NCBI GenBank assembly: GCA_947168935.1
Contig: CAMVNV010000023.1
Location: 1 to 34,997, forward strand
DNA: 34,997 nt
Source: an uncultured Butyrivibrio sp.
GTDB taxonomy: Bacteria > Bacillota > Clostridia > Lachnospirales > Lachnospiraceae
Reading direction: 5' to 3'
The number at the start of each line of letters is the position of its first letter. Position 1 is the stretch's first letter. Made by a program: the position numbers and the translations under genes. The notes under the pieces are model-generated. The model did no database searches. It had not been told where the DNA came from and saw only the letters and a program-made list of their open reading frames with translations. Of this stretch, positions 1 through 8,599 are shown piece by piece.

Positions 1-53
1 TTCAAAATACATGTTAAGGTCACGTATAAATGTGACTTTTGGCACCTACATCA

Positions 54-62
54 TGCTATACT
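54..62 (+). promoter_or_regulatory. Candidate extended -10 promoter of gpmI
   Basis: TGCTATACT is an extended -10 element (TG, one base, TATACT) about 50 bases before the gpmI start. No good -35 lies at standard spacing: TGTGAC at 31-36 is 20 bases away and TTGGCA at 39-44 only 12. The core GCTATACT recurs before putP and the MATE gene in this window. Confidence 0.45.
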
Positions 63-112
63 TTTAATATACTATTTGTCTTGTTTTCATTTAAAGAATT
101 GGAGGGATATTC

Positions 113-1687
113 ATGAGTAAGCCTGTTGTACTTGTTATTATGGATGGTGTTGGTGAGACACCTGTGGAACTTGGAAACATGGTACTTAGAGCTAATACAC
201 CAACACTTGACGAGCTCAAGAAGACTTGCCCGTGGCGGACTATCAAGGCTCATGGCGTAGCTGTAGGACTTCCTTCTGATGATGATATGGGTAATAGTGA
301 AGTTGGTCATAACGCTCTTGGCTGCGGACAGATCTATTCCCAAGGGGCTAAGCTTGTTAATGAATCTCTTAAAGCAAGGTCCATTTATGAAAGCGAAACA
401 TGGAAAGACTTAACCAGTAATGTAAAAGGAAACGGCAAGGCGCTTCACTTTATCGGACTTCTTTCTGATGGCAATGTTCATTCTAATATAAATCATCTTC
501 TTGAAATGCTTGATGAAGCCAAAAAGCAGGGAGTTTCAAAGGCTAGGGTGCATATACTTCTTGACGGAAGAGACGTTCCGGCAACCAGTGCTCTTGAATA
601 TGTAGACCAGCTTGAAAAGAAGCTTTCTGAACTTAATGATGGAAGCTTTGACGGAGCAATTGCATCTGGTGGTGGACGTATGAGTATTACCATGGACCGC
701 TATGAAGCCAACTGGCCTATGGTAAAGGATGGATGGAATGTTCATGTACACGGAGATGGCAGACAGTTTGAAAATGCTACAAATGCTATAGAAACACTTA
801 GAACTGAAACAGGTGCTATAGATCAGGATCTTCCTGCATTTGTAATTGCAAAAGATGGTAAGGCTATTGGCGCCATGGAAGATGGAGACAGCGTAATTCT
901 TTTCAACTTCCGCGGCGACAGGGCATTGGAGCTTTCAATGGCTTTTGATTACGATGACTCTTTTGACAAATTCGACAGGGGAGTTATTCCAAAGGTTAAG
1001 TTTGCGGGAATGCTTGAATATGATGGAGATCTCAAGGTTCCAAAGCACTACCTTGTTAATCCGCCAAAGATCCGCGAAACTCTGACAGAACTTCTTGTTG
1101 CTAATAAGGTTAAGGAGTATGCCGTATCTGAAACTCAGAAGTACGGACATGTAACATACTTCTGGAATGGCAACCGTTCAGGCAAGGTATCAGAGGAATT
1201 AGAGGATTACTGCGAGATTCCAAGTGATGTTCGCTCTTTTGATGAGTGTCCCTGGATGAAATCCACTGAGATCGCAGACAAGGTTATCGAAGCTATTAAG
1301 AGTGGTAAGTACGGATTTATCCGCTGCAACTTCCCTAACGGTGATATGGTAGGCCATACAGGTAATCTTGATGCTACGGAAATAGCTGTTGAGTGTGTAG
1401 ACCTTGAACTTGCAAGAATCAAGAAGGTCTGCGAACAGGAAGACTACATCCTCATTGTTACTGCTGATCATGGTAACTCTGACCAGATGCTTGAAAAGAA
1501 CAAAAAAGGCGATGTTGAAGTTCGCACAGCCCACAGTCTTAATCCTGTTCCTTTCATCATTTATGATAAGGATGCTCGTCATGAGCTTAAGGATGGAGAC
1601 TTTGGACTTGCAAATGTCGCTCCAACAATCGCCGATCTTATGGGCATTAAGCCTTTTGATAGCTGGGAAGAAAGTATGCTTTCTTAA
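113..1687 (+). CDS. gpmI: 2,3-bisphosphoglycerate-independent phosphoglycerate mutase
   Basis: This cytoplasmic glycolytic enzyme interconverts 3- and 2-phosphoglycerate using two metal ions and a phosphoserine intermediate. The 524-residue protein is close to the family's usual length of about 510. Visible motifs are the N-terminal metal Asp in VLVIMDGVGE (Asp11), the nucleophile Ser62 in MGNSEVGHNALG, HILLDGRDVPATSA, RMSITMDRYEANW, NFRGDRA, GDMVGHTGN and the C-terminal metal site TADHGNSDQM followed by TAHSLNPVPF. The ATG follows GGAGGGATATTC. It is a monocistronic plus-strand gene, convergent with the acetyltransferase 40 bases downstream. I see only a weak hairpin (GAAAG-tatg-CTTTC) at its 3' end and no convincing terminator. 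The identification is firm. Confidence 0.97.
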   Translation: MSKPVVLVIMDGVGETPVELGNMVLRANTPTLDELKKTCPWRTIKAHGVAVGLPSDDDMGNSEVGHNALGCGQIYSQGAKLVNESLKARSIYESETWKDLTSNVKGNGKALHFIGLLSDGNVHSNINHLLEMLDEAKKQGVSKARVHILLDGRDVPATSALEYVDQLEKKLSELNDGSFDGAIASGGGRMSITMDRYEANWPMVKDGWNVHVHGDGRQFENATNAIETLRTETGAIDQDLPAFVIAKDGKAIGAMEDGDSVILFNFRGDRALELSMAFDYDDSFDKFDRGVIPKVKFAGMLEYDGDLKVPKHYLVNPPKIRETLTELLVANKVKEYAVSETQKYGHVTYFWNGNRSGKVSEELEDYCEIPSDVRSFDECPWMKSTEIADKVIEAIKSGKYGFIRCNFPNGDMVGHTGNLDATEIAVECVDLELARIKKVCEQEDYILIVTADHGNSDQMLEKNKKGDVEVRTAHSLNPVPFIIYDKDARHELKDGDFGLANVAPTIADLMGIKPFDSWEESMLS

Positions 1688-1727
1688 AAAGATCTTATCT
1701 ACTTCACCAATTATCATTTAATAAGCA

Positions 1728-2510
1728 TTACTTACGGTTTTTCTCGATCCAATCTACAGCAAAGTCAACAATTTCTCTTTGACTCATAAGCCTTGATCTG
1801 GCATCACCAACCTGCCCGATCAGGGCTTTATTTTGTTCTTCAAACGCTTTACCAATATCATCAAAGTCTTCGCCATCAACAAACAGTGTCTCGTATTCTT
1901 TCCATACGCGTTTTCCATCTTCAATTACAGCACTGCATTCTTTGCAGTTATGCTTGGAGGCATATTCTGCTCTTGCGTCTGCAAGGTGAATAGATGTGTT
2001 CTTGTCATAACCAACTCCAAGTAAAAGAACCTTTGCATCAAGTTCATACAACTTCCCTATTGGTGAACCATCTCCAAATATATTGGACAAGTCATGATCA
2101 CTTGTAAGATACTCAGCATTCTTGCCATAAGCACATACGGATCTTGCAGGATGATCACTTCTGATGCTGCCAGGCCATGATCTGAACATCTCCGCAACTG
2201 CTCCCATAGTATTAGTTGGAGTAAGCTTTTTATCATAAGCAGGCCAGTTATCTCTTATAAGCTGCCACTGATCTTCGTCTGCATCCCAGTGAACGCCTTC
2301 AGATGGATCAAGATTTTTCCAGGACTGGGTTGGCATCATGATAGTTCCATCTTCTCCAACAGCCTCGATAAGGGCTTCAATAACAGTCTGCGCTCCGCCG
2401 CATACATAACCTATACTTTTTAGTGAAGTGTGGACCATTATCGTATCACCTTTTTTTACGCCAAGATCTTTAAGTCCTTTTACTATTTCTTCCTTTAAAA
2501 TTACTCTCAC
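1728..2510 (-). CDS. AAC(3)-family acetyltransferase (YokD-like)
   Basis: The 260-residue protein belongs to the aminoglycoside N3-acetyltransferase family, which moves acetyl from acetyl-CoA to an amine. Family signatures are VHTSLKSIGYVCGGAQTVIEAL near the N terminus, SDHPARSVCAYG in the middle, and GDGSPIGKLYELDAKVLLLG followed by NTSIHLAD. The residue after IHLA is Asp where many members have Glu. The start is a GTG preceded by AAGGAG eight bases away; the ATG inside that upstream stretch is out of frame and soon hits a stop. Chromosomal relatives such as B. subtilis YokD are not proven resistance enzymes, so the substrate is unknown. It has its own promoter and lies convergent to gpmI. 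Confidence 0.85.
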   Translation of the reverse strand: MRVILKEEIVKGLKDLGVKKGDTIMVHTSLKSIGYVCGGAQTVIEALIEAVGEDGTIMMPTQSWKNLDPSEGVHWDADEDQWQLIRDNWPAYDKKLTPTNTMGAVAEMFRSWPGSIRSDHPARSVCAYGKNAEYLTSDHDLSNIFGDGSPIGKLYELDAKVLLLGVGYDKNTSIHLADARAEYASKHNCKECSAVIEDGKRVWKEYETLFVDGEDFDDIGKAFEEQNKALIGQVGDARSRLMSQREIVDFAVDWIEKNRK

Positions 2511-2579
2511 GTACGCATCTCCTTTTCAAGCAATATAATAACAAGTTGTACTCCGGATTTCTTTTTTCATACAAGCCAA

Positions 2580-2608
2580 ATTATACCTAATGAAAATGCG
2601 GCTTACAA
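2580..2608 (-). promoter_or_regulatory. Promoter of the AAC(3)-family gene
   Basis: On the minus strand TTGTAA (2608-2603) and TATAAT (2585-2580) are separated by 17 bases, a good vegetative promoter about 70 bases before the GTG start. The -35 lies inside the 3' arm of the terminator hairpin of the upstream GGDEF gene, so terminator and promoter overlap. Confidence 0.6.
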
Positions 2609-2632
2609 TCAAAAAACGACTGTAAACCGCAT
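2596..2632 (-). terminator. Rho-independent terminator of the GGDEF gene
   Basis: ATGCGGTTTACA pairs with TGTAAGCCGCAT (one non-Watson-Crick position), and GTC/GAT extends the stem inward around a T-rich loop. On the minus strand TTTTCATT follows. It lies about 70 bases after the GGDEF stop codon. Confidence 0.7.
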
Positions 2633-2701
2633 ATTTACGCGTGTTTTATCACCAAACTTTTACTATAGATCAAGGTTATTTTTTGTATATTATCAATATA
2701 T

Positions 2702-3865
2702 TTACTTAAGTTTTTTCTCTCTGATCTGATCCTGGAAGCCTTCGTACTTTTTGTGCTGAATCTCTTTGTCCTTATAAAGCTGAGCATCAGCTTCAGCAAT
2801 TGCCTGCTTTGTAGTGGTATCAGAAGATGTGCAGGTAAATACTCCGACGCTGAAATGCGGGACAAAAGACAGTTCTTTATTCTTTTCAAGCTCCTTGATC
2901 AGCTTATCTTTAAAGTCATCTGCCAGACCTTTTTCCTTACCGGCAATCAAGAACTCATCTCCGCCCCATCTGGCTGCTCTGGCATATTTGGATACAGTGA
3001 TGTTTGTAAGAGCCGTTGAAAAAGCAACTAGTACTGCATCTCCCTCATCATGACCCAGCATATCGTTTATGCTCTTAAAAAAGTCCACATCGATCATGAT
3101 AACAGTTAAAGGCTTTTCCTTACTACATGTAGAAATTTCCTGATCTATATATTCATCGATACGTCGTCTGTTATCCAGCTTTGTAAGTGCATCCGTATAA
3201 ATTCTTGAATCCTGAAGATCAACAAACAGTTTAAGCACAACCGGCATCATACAAAACTCAATGGCAGGGATATTCAAAAAATACCCCATAATATATCCGC
3301 TTGCTGTATAGAACAGTATATAGAAGATCTGACCACTGTATTTTTTACGCTCAAGGCGGTTTTTGACCTGGATATATTTTTTGATCGAGATTGCTGTCGC
3401 AATGATGAGATATACATAATCAAACATAAGGAGGACGGATAAAAGAGGAGAAAAAGTCGGCTCATCCGTCACAGTATAAACGTGGGTATAAAAAGGTGTG
3501 TATAGAGCAAGCGCCACAAGTAAAAGCGGGATCTTAGCTATATGCATCAGGATTACCTTGGACTTAATACGTGTACTCGAAAGGACATATACAAACCAAA
3601 AGTAACAAGAACACGTCATGGCAAAAAAGCCTGTGCCCATTACAAAAAGGACGAACAGCCTCGGAAAACCTGTGTAAAAATCAGTCACAACAAGCCTAAG
3701 GTCAACAAGAGAATAGGTCATAAAAGACAGGAGCATGCCTTTAAATGCTCCGACTTCTCTTTTGTTACCCAGATTCTCATTGGTCTTGGAATACAAAATT
3801 CCAAGATTCATTATCGCGATAATTATTATAAGCAGATAAAACAATCTGATCCTATCGTCTGTCAT
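2702..3865 (-). CDS. Membrane GGDEF protein, probable diguanylate cyclase
   Basis: The protein has 387 residues from the chosen start. The N-terminal half holds about six hydrophobic membrane segments, beginning with RLFYLLIIIIAIMNLGILY. The C-terminal third is a GGDEF domain with the entry motif DALTKLDNRR, VIMIDVDFFKSINDMLGHDEGD and an intact RWGGDEF at about residue 301, consistent with c-di-GMP synthesis. The inhibitory I-site RxxD five residues before GGDEF is absent (SKYA occupies that place), so product feedback is probably weak or missing. The start is ATG at 3865 with AGGAG eight bases upstream; an in-frame TTG at 3916 has no ribosome binding site. No EAL domain or phosphodiesterase is nearby. 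What the membrane domain senses cannot be told. Confidence 0.9.
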   Translation of the reverse strand: MTDDRIRLFYLLIIIIAIMNLGILYSKTNENLGNKREVGAFKGMLLSFMTYSLVDLRLVVTDFYTGFPRLFVLFVMGTGFFAMTCSCYFWFVYVLSSTRIKSKVILMHIAKIPLLLVALALYTPFYTHVYTVTDEPTFSPLLSVLLMFDYVYLIIATAISIKKYIQVKNRLERKKYSGQIFYILFYTASGYIMGYFLNIPAIEFCMMPVVLKLFVDLQDSRIYTDALTKLDNRRRIDEYIDQEISTCSKEKPLTVIMIDVDFFKSINDMLGHDEGDAVLVAFSTALTNITVSKYARAARWGGDEFLIAGKEKGLADDFKDKLIKELEKNKELSFVPHFSVGVFTCTSSDTTTKQAIAEADAQLYKDKEIQHKKYEGFQDQIREKKLK

Positions 3866-3949
3866 GCCATACTCTCCTGTCAAAACATAGTCCAAATTAA
3901 TATTTTTCAGCCACAAAACATACGCAAATCCGAAGATGCTGATAAGAAT

Positions 3950-3958
3950 ATTATATCA
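3950..3958 (-). promoter_or_regulatory. Candidate extended -10 promoter of the GGDEF gene
   Basis: Read on the minus strand this is TGATATAAT, an extended -10 element 85 bases before the GGDEF start. The same nonamer occurs before the tetR-like gene (22634-22642) and before aqpZ (23396-23404). No strong -35 is visible. Confidence 0.45.
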
Positions 3959-4016
3959 CTATAACATTCGAAATAACCTTTTCATTCTTATATATTGGCT
4001 AATTTTGCGCAGAAAA

Positions 4017-4065
4017 TAGCGCTCAAAAAAAGATAATCTTACTCAATTGTTTTTAGCGCTATACT
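4017..4065 (+). promoter_or_regulatory. putP promoter with overlapping inverted repeat
   Basis: TATACT at 4060-4065 is a likely -10 about 50 bases before putP; CTTACT at 4038-4043 is a weak -35 candidate. An inverted repeat brackets the region: TAGCGCTCAAAAA from 4017 and TTTTTAGCGCTA at 4050-4061, whose right arm runs into the -10. This placement suits an operator, although the arms could also form a hairpin with a loop of about 20 bases. Confidence 0.4.
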
Positions 4066-4113
4066 GTGGTAAAGTTTTAATCAATTAAATAGTTGAAATA
4101 AGGAGGAGAAAAA

Positions 4114-5643
4114 ATGGGAATTCAATTCACAATCGGTATAGTGATCGTATTATACCTTGTAATGATGATCCTCATCGGAGTTATCTTTTCAAAAGGAAAT
4201 GACGATGCAGGAGATTTCTATCTTGGCGGAAGAAAGCTTGGTCCTTTTGTAGCTGCCATGAGCGCCGAAGCATCTGATATGAGTAGCTGGCTTCTTCTTG
4301 GAATCCCCGGAGTTGCCTATCTAACAGGTCTTGCTGATGCAACCTGGACTATCATAGGTCTTGCCATCGGAACATATCTTAACTGGCTTTTTGTAGCAAA
4401 GCGTCTTAGACGCTATACAGAAAATATTGGTGCTATTACAATCCCTGAGTACTTTGCTGCCAGGTATAACGACAAAAAGAACCTAATAACGTTAATATCT
4501 GCCATTGTAATCGTAATCTTCTTTATCCCATATGTTGCGTCTGGTTTTGCAGCCTGCGGTAAACTTTTTAATACCCTCTTTGGTGTAAACTACCTCTTTG
4601 CCATGATAGTAAGTGCCATAATCATCGCTCTTTACTGCTCACTTGGCGGATTTAAGGCTGTTTGCATGACTGACCTTATCCAGAGCCTTGCAATGACTGT
4701 TTCTCTTATTGTTGTTATTGTCTTTGGAATAAATCAGGCAGGTGGCTTTGATCAGGTAATTGAAAATGCCAAGTCACTTCCCGGATATTTCACCATAACT
4801 CAGATTCATGATCCTGTAGCCAAAAGCGCTAAACCCTACGGCCTCTTAACTATATGCTCTACTCTTGCATGGGGACTTGGCTACTTTGGAATGCCTCATA
4901 TCCTTGTTCGTTTTATGGCAATTGAGGATGAAAAAAAGATAAAGCTCTCAAGAAGAGTAGCTTCTGTATGGGTTGTTATCGCCATGTTCGTAGCTCTTTT
5001 TATCGGTATCATCGGTCTTGCCATGAGCGCAACTGGTAAGATTCCTGTTCTTGAAGGAAGCGGCAATGCAGAAAGAGTCATCATCTACATAACAAACCTT
5101 ATGAGTTCCTATGGTATACTTCCTGCTATCATTGCAGGTATCATTCTTTCAGGTATTCTTGCAGCAACAATGTCAACAGCTGACTCTCAGCTCCTTGCTT
5201 CTGCATCTGCCATCTCAGCTGACCTTATTCAGGCTTTTGGTAAAAAGAAGTTGGATGATGAAACACAGGTTAAGGTTGCTAAGATCACTGTAGTCATCAT
5301 ATCTGTAATAGCTGTATTTATCGCAAGAGACCCTGACTCATCAGTATTCCAGATAGTATCCTTTGCATGGGCAGGTTTTGGAGCAGCTTTTGGTCCTGTT
5401 GTTCTTCTCTCACTTTTCTGGAAGAGATCAAATCTCCAGGGTGCTATCGCCGGAATGATAGCTGGCGGAGCATTTGTATTCATCTGGAAATACGTGATCG
5501 CAAAGCTTGGAGGAGCCTTCGCAATATACGAACTTCTTCCCGCATTCCTTATTGCTCTGGTAGTAAATATCGTTGTAAGTCTTCTTACCAAGGCCCCTGA
5601 TGCTGTAACAACAGAAACATTTGATGCTGTTAAAAATTCATAA
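4114..5643 (+). CDS. putP: Sodium/proline symporter (SSS family)
   Basis: This 509-residue integral membrane protein imports a solute, most likely L-proline, by co-transport with sodium. It has the length and hydrophobic pattern of the 13-helix solute:sodium symporters. PutP-specific stretches are GGRKLGPFVAAMSAEASDMS and SWLLLGIPG in the second helix, GGFKAVCMTDLIQS, and LAATMSTADSQLL, which carries the Ser-Thr pair that contributes to sodium binding in this family. The ATG follows AAGGAGGAGAAAAA. It is a single-gene transcript with its own promoter and a strong terminator shared with galT. Proline is inferred from similarity to PutP; other SSS substrates cannot be excluded by eye. Confidence 0.92.
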   Translation: MGIQFTIGIVIVLYLVMMILIGVIFSKGNDDAGDFYLGGRKLGPFVAAMSAEASDMSSWLLLGIPGVAYLTGLADATWTIIGLAIGTYLNWLFVAKRLRRYTENIGAITIPEYFAARYNDKKNLITLISAIVIVIFFIPYVASGFAACGKLFNTLFGVNYLFAMIVSAIIIALYCSLGGFKAVCMTDLIQSLAMTVSLIVVIVFGINQAGGFDQVIENAKSLPGYFTITQIHDPVAKSAKPYGLLTICSTLAWGLGYFGMPHILVRFMAIEDEKKIKLSRRVASVWVVIAMFVALFIGIIGLAMSATGKIPVLEGSGNAERVIIYITNLMSSYGILPAIIAGIILSGILAATMSTADSQLLASASAISADLIQAFGKKKLDDETQVKVAKITVVIISVIAVFIARDPDSSVFQIVSFAWAGFGAAFGPVVLLSLFWKRSNLQGAIAGMIAGGAFVFIWKYVIAKLGGAFAIYELLPAFLIALVVNIVVSLLTKAPDAVTTETFDAVKNS

Positions 5644-5653
5644 TAAAGGCGAC

Positions 5654-5694
5654 AAAAATGAGCACGCTTCCCTTAGGAGACGTGCTCATTTTTT
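5654..5694. terminator. Bidirectional terminator between putP and galT
   Basis: ATGAGCACG (5658-5666) and CGTGCTCAT (5681-5689) form a perfect 9-bp stem flanked by A and T runs on both sides. It can therefore stop putP on the plus strand and galT on the minus strand. Confidence 0.9.
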
Positions 5695-5709
5695 ATTCTC
5701 TTTTCTGAT

Positions 5710-7242
5710 TTATAAAGAAGCTACAAATCTGTCGAATGCTTCCTGACCTTCAGGAGTACGCTTATAAACGCCTGCATCTTCAAGTACGTGCATGAATACT
5801 TTACCTATCTCATCCTGAAGAACAGTGTCTATATTGGTTGCATCAATCTTATCGTAGTTCTTGGTGAACTCGTCTACCCAGTCAGCATGTTTTTCAAGAA
5901 CTTCATCTTTGCGAATATCTTTGCCTGAAAGGATTGCATCCTTAAGGCTCTTCATCTCGTCTTTAAGTCTTGCAGGAAGAACTGCAAGTCCCATAACTTC
6001 TATGAGGCCAATGTTCTCTTTCTTGATATGGTGAAGCTGTGCGTGGGGATGATATACGCCAAGAGGGTGTTCTTCTGTCGTTATGTTATTGCGAAGAACA
6101 AGATCAAGTTCGTACAGGTCGCCGCGTTTTCTTGCTATAGGTGTGATTGTGTTGTGCGGTGTTCCATCTGTTTCTGCAAAAATAAATGCTGCTTCATCAC
6201 TATATCCGCGCCAAGCTTCAAGTATCTTATCAGCAAGTGCTATGATCCTGTCTGTATCAGGTGCAGATAAACGAATAACAGACATAGGCCACTTAACGAT
6301 TCCGCTATTAACATCCTCAAAACCTTTTACAGTAAAGGTTCTTTCTACCTGAGCTTTTGCCATTGCAAAATCATAATGACCGCCCTGGAAATGATCATGT
6401 GAAAGGATTGAGCCTCCTACGATAGGAAGGTCTGCATTGGATCCAACAAAGTAGTGAGGGAACTGCTTAACAAAATCAAATAGCTTGCAGAATGTTGCAT
6501 GCTCTATCTTCATAGGAACATGCTGTGAATTAAATACTATGCAATGCTCATTGTAATAAACATAAGGTGAGTACTGGAAAAACCAGTCACTGTTATTAAT
6601 GGATACAGGAATGATCCTGTGATTTTCTCTTGCAGGATGGTCAAGTCTTCCTGAATATCCTTCATTCTCTCTACAAAGCTGGCACTTGGGATATCCTGAC
6701 TGCTTAGCATTTCTTGCAGCAGCGATAGCCTTAGGATCTTTCTCCGGTTTGGACAGATTGATAGTGATATCAAGATTGCCATAATCTGTTGGAGTAATCC
6801 ATTTCATATCTTTAGCAATGCGATATTTTCTTATATAATCAGTATCTCTTGAAAAAGTATAGTACCAATCTGTTGCCTTTATAGGATCCGCTAAATAGAG
6901 TGCCTTAAACTTACCTATAACCTCACTTGGTCTTGGAGTTAGAAGCCCCATAAGTTTTGTATCAAAAAGATCTGTATAGGCAGCTGTTGTACCTTCGATG
7001 ATCTTATTGTCTGCAGCATACTGGCACAAAACTTTCATTGTATCTTCAAGAAATGTTCCATCATCAATCTTCTTTTGATCAATGCTTTCTGCCTCTTTGA
7101 TAACGTCTTCTTCAGTTCCATCAAGCTCTGTAAGATTAAACTGCATAAGGATAGTATTAAGTGAATATACTATATCCTCTTTTTCTATAAGGCCTGTACG
7201 ATATGCATATGCTACAAGGTTAACTATATTTTTATCTATCAT
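5710..7242 (-). CDS. galT: UDP-glucose-hexose-1-phosphate uridylyltransferase (class II GalT)
   Basis: This Leloir enzyme exchanges UMP between UDP-glucose and galactose-1-phosphate. The 510-residue protein matches the long Firmicutes class rather than the roughly 350-residue E. coli type. Key stretches are YPKCQLCRENEGYSGRLDHP (Cys187, Cys190), NEHCIVFNSQHVPM, and the active-site SHDHFQGGHY with His282, His284 and Gln286. The chosen start is ATG at 7242, nine bases after GAGGTG; an in-frame GTG at 7254 overlaps that ribosome binding site and has none of its own. It lies 104 bases downstream of galK on the same strand with a hairpin terminator between them, so its expression may depend on read-through or on a separate promoter. 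No galE is in the window. Confidence 0.96.
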   Translation of the reverse strand: MIDKNIVNLVAYAYRTGLIEKEDIVYSLNTILMQFNLTELDGTEEDVIKEAESIDQKKIDDGTFLEDTMKVLCQYAADNKIIEGTTAAYTDLFDTKLMGLLTPRPSEVIGKFKALYLADPIKATDWYYTFSRDTDYIRKYRIAKDMKWITPTDYGNLDITINLSKPEKDPKAIAAARNAKQSGYPKCQLCRENEGYSGRLDHPARENHRIIPVSINNSDWFFQYSPYVYYNEHCIVFNSQHVPMKIEHATFCKLFDFVKQFPHYFVGSNADLPIVGGSILSHDHFQGGHYDFAMAKAQVERTFTVKGFEDVNSGIVKWPMSVIRLSAPDTDRIIALADKILEAWRGYSDEAAFIFAETDGTPHNTITPIARKRGDLYELDLVLRNNITTEEHPLGVYHPHAQLHHIKKENIGLIEVMGLAVLPARLKDEMKSLKDAILSGKDIRKDEVLEKHADWVDEFTKNYDKIDATNIDTVLQDEIGKVFMHVLEDAGVYKRTPEGQEAFDRFVASL

Positions 7243-7287
7243 ATTGTTTGTCACCTCACGAAATAACTGTAAGTATTTTTTGAAAAT

Positions 7288-7321
7288 AAAACATCCTTGA
7301 AATAAGCTTCAAGAATGTTTT
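7288..7321 (-). terminator. Terminator-like hairpin between galK and galT
   Basis: AAAACATCCTTGAA (7288-7301) and TTCAAGAATGTTTT (7308-7321) make a 14-bp stem with one mismatch. On the minus strand it is followed by ATTTTC. It sits between the galK stop and the galT start, so it ends or attenuates transcription within the gal pair. Confidence 0.7.
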
Positions 7322-7346
7322 ATCCCATAGCTAAATCTGATGAATA

Positions 7347-8528
7347 TTATTCAATTACTCTTGGGCCATCGCCAATTGATACGATGTAGAATGTGCAGTC
7401 GTAACCGATCTTGTCCTTGTAAGCTTTACCAACCTGTTCTTTGAAGTTATCGATCGCTTCATCCTTAACGATTGAAACTGTGCAGCCGCCAAATCCGCCG
7501 CCTGTCATACGTGATCCGATAACGCCTTCAACTTTCCATGCTTCCTCGGCAAGAGTATCAAGCTCAACACCTGTAACATCATAGTCATCGCGAAGTGATA
7601 CGTGAGAAGCGTTCATGAGCTTACCAAACTGCTCAAGGTCTCCTGCCTTAAGCGCTGCAACAGCATCAAGTGTACGCTGGTTCTCATATACGGCATGCTT
7701 TGCCTTAACTCTTTCGTCATCATCTGTGATAACGTCCTTATGAGCTTCGAACTCTTCAATAGAAAGATCTCCAAGTCCCTTGATATCACATACTGTCTGC
7801 ATCTGTGAAAGAGCATGCTCGCAGGCACTTCTTCTTGCATTGTACTGAGAATCTGTGAGTTTGTGCTTTTTGTTAGTATTAGTAACTACGATCTTCATTC
7901 CATCAAGGTGGATCGGAGCATACTCAAATGAAAGGTCTGCTGTGTCAAGGAAAATAGCGTTATCTTTTTTGCCCATAGCAGATGCGAACTGATCCATGAT
8001 TCCGCAGTTGCAACCATTGAAATTGTTCTCTGCATCCTGGCCGATAATAGCAAGGTCCTGATTAGTTACGTCAAATCCGAACATATCACGTACAGCAAAT
8101 CCTGTGAGAACTTCAAGGGAAGCTGATGATGAAAGGCCTGAACCGTTAGGGATGTTGCCAATGATGACCATATCAAAACCTGTCTCAAGCTTCATTCCTC
8201 TTTTTTCAAAAGCCCATACAACGCCCTTTGGATAGTTGGTCCAGCCAGCCTTGGGATCGTTTGGAACAAGGTCATCAAGGGATGTCTCGCGTCTTGAACC
8301 GTCAAAGTTAAGAGATACGAAACGCATTACGCGGTCGTCTCTCTTTCTTGCAGCAGCGTATGTTCCGATTGTGAGAGCACATGGGAATACATGGCCGCCG
8401 TTATAGTCTGTATGTTCTCCGATAAGATTTACTCGGCCTGGTGCAAAGTAGCACTTAACGCCTTCGTTGTCACCAAATTCTTTTGCAAAGCCGTCAAGTA
8501 CGGCCTGTTTCATTTCCTGATCAATCAT
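7347..8528 (-). CDS. galK: Galactokinase
   Basis: This GHMP-family kinase phosphorylates galactose to galactose-1-phosphate with ATP, the first committed Leloir step, and its product is the substrate of the neighbouring GalT. The 393 residues match the usual length. Signatures are GRVNLIGEHTDYNGGHVFP near the N terminus, the phosphate-binding motif GSGLSSSASLEV, the GIMDQFASAMG stretch with the catalytic Asp, and the C-terminal motif MTGGGFGGCTVSIV. The start is ATG at 8528 with GAGGTG six bases upstream; a longer frame reaching 8570 lacks a ribosome binding site and would add residues absent from galactokinases. A palindrome in its upstream region suggests control by a LacI/GalR-type regulator that is not in the window. 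Confidence 0.97.
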   Translation of the reverse strand: MIDQEMKQAVLDGFAKEFGDNEGVKCYFAPGRVNLIGEHTDYNGGHVFPCALTIGTYAAARKRDDRVMRFVSLNFDGSRRETSLDDLVPNDPKAGWTNYPKGVVWAFEKRGMKLETGFDMVIIGNIPNGSGLSSSASLEVLTGFAVRDMFGFDVTNQDLAIIGQDAENNFNGCNCGIMDQFASAMGKKDNAIFLDTADLSFEYAPIHLDGMKIVVTNTNKKHKLTDSQYNARRSACEHALSQMQTVCDIKGLGDLSIEEFEAHKDVITDDDERVKAKHAVYENQRTLDAVAALKAGDLEQFGKLMNASHVSLRDDYDVTGVELDTLAEEAWKVEGVIGSRMTGGGFGGCTVSIVKDEAIDNFKEQVGKAYKDKIGYDCTFYIVSIGDGPRVIE

Positions 8529-8599
8529 AAAAACACCTCGTCTTTGTGCTGATGCATGCACATTCATCATTTTTCTACGTTTATATTATAATATATATC

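Noticed and set aside
1199-1717. 172-codon open frame on the minus strand inside gpmI
   Set aside because: It lies fully antisense to a firmly identified gene, has no protein motifs and no ribosome binding site that stands out.
1728-2510. Calling the acetyltransferase an aminoglycoside resistance gene
   Set aside because: Family membership alone does not show resistance; there is no mobile or resistance context and a motif residue differs.
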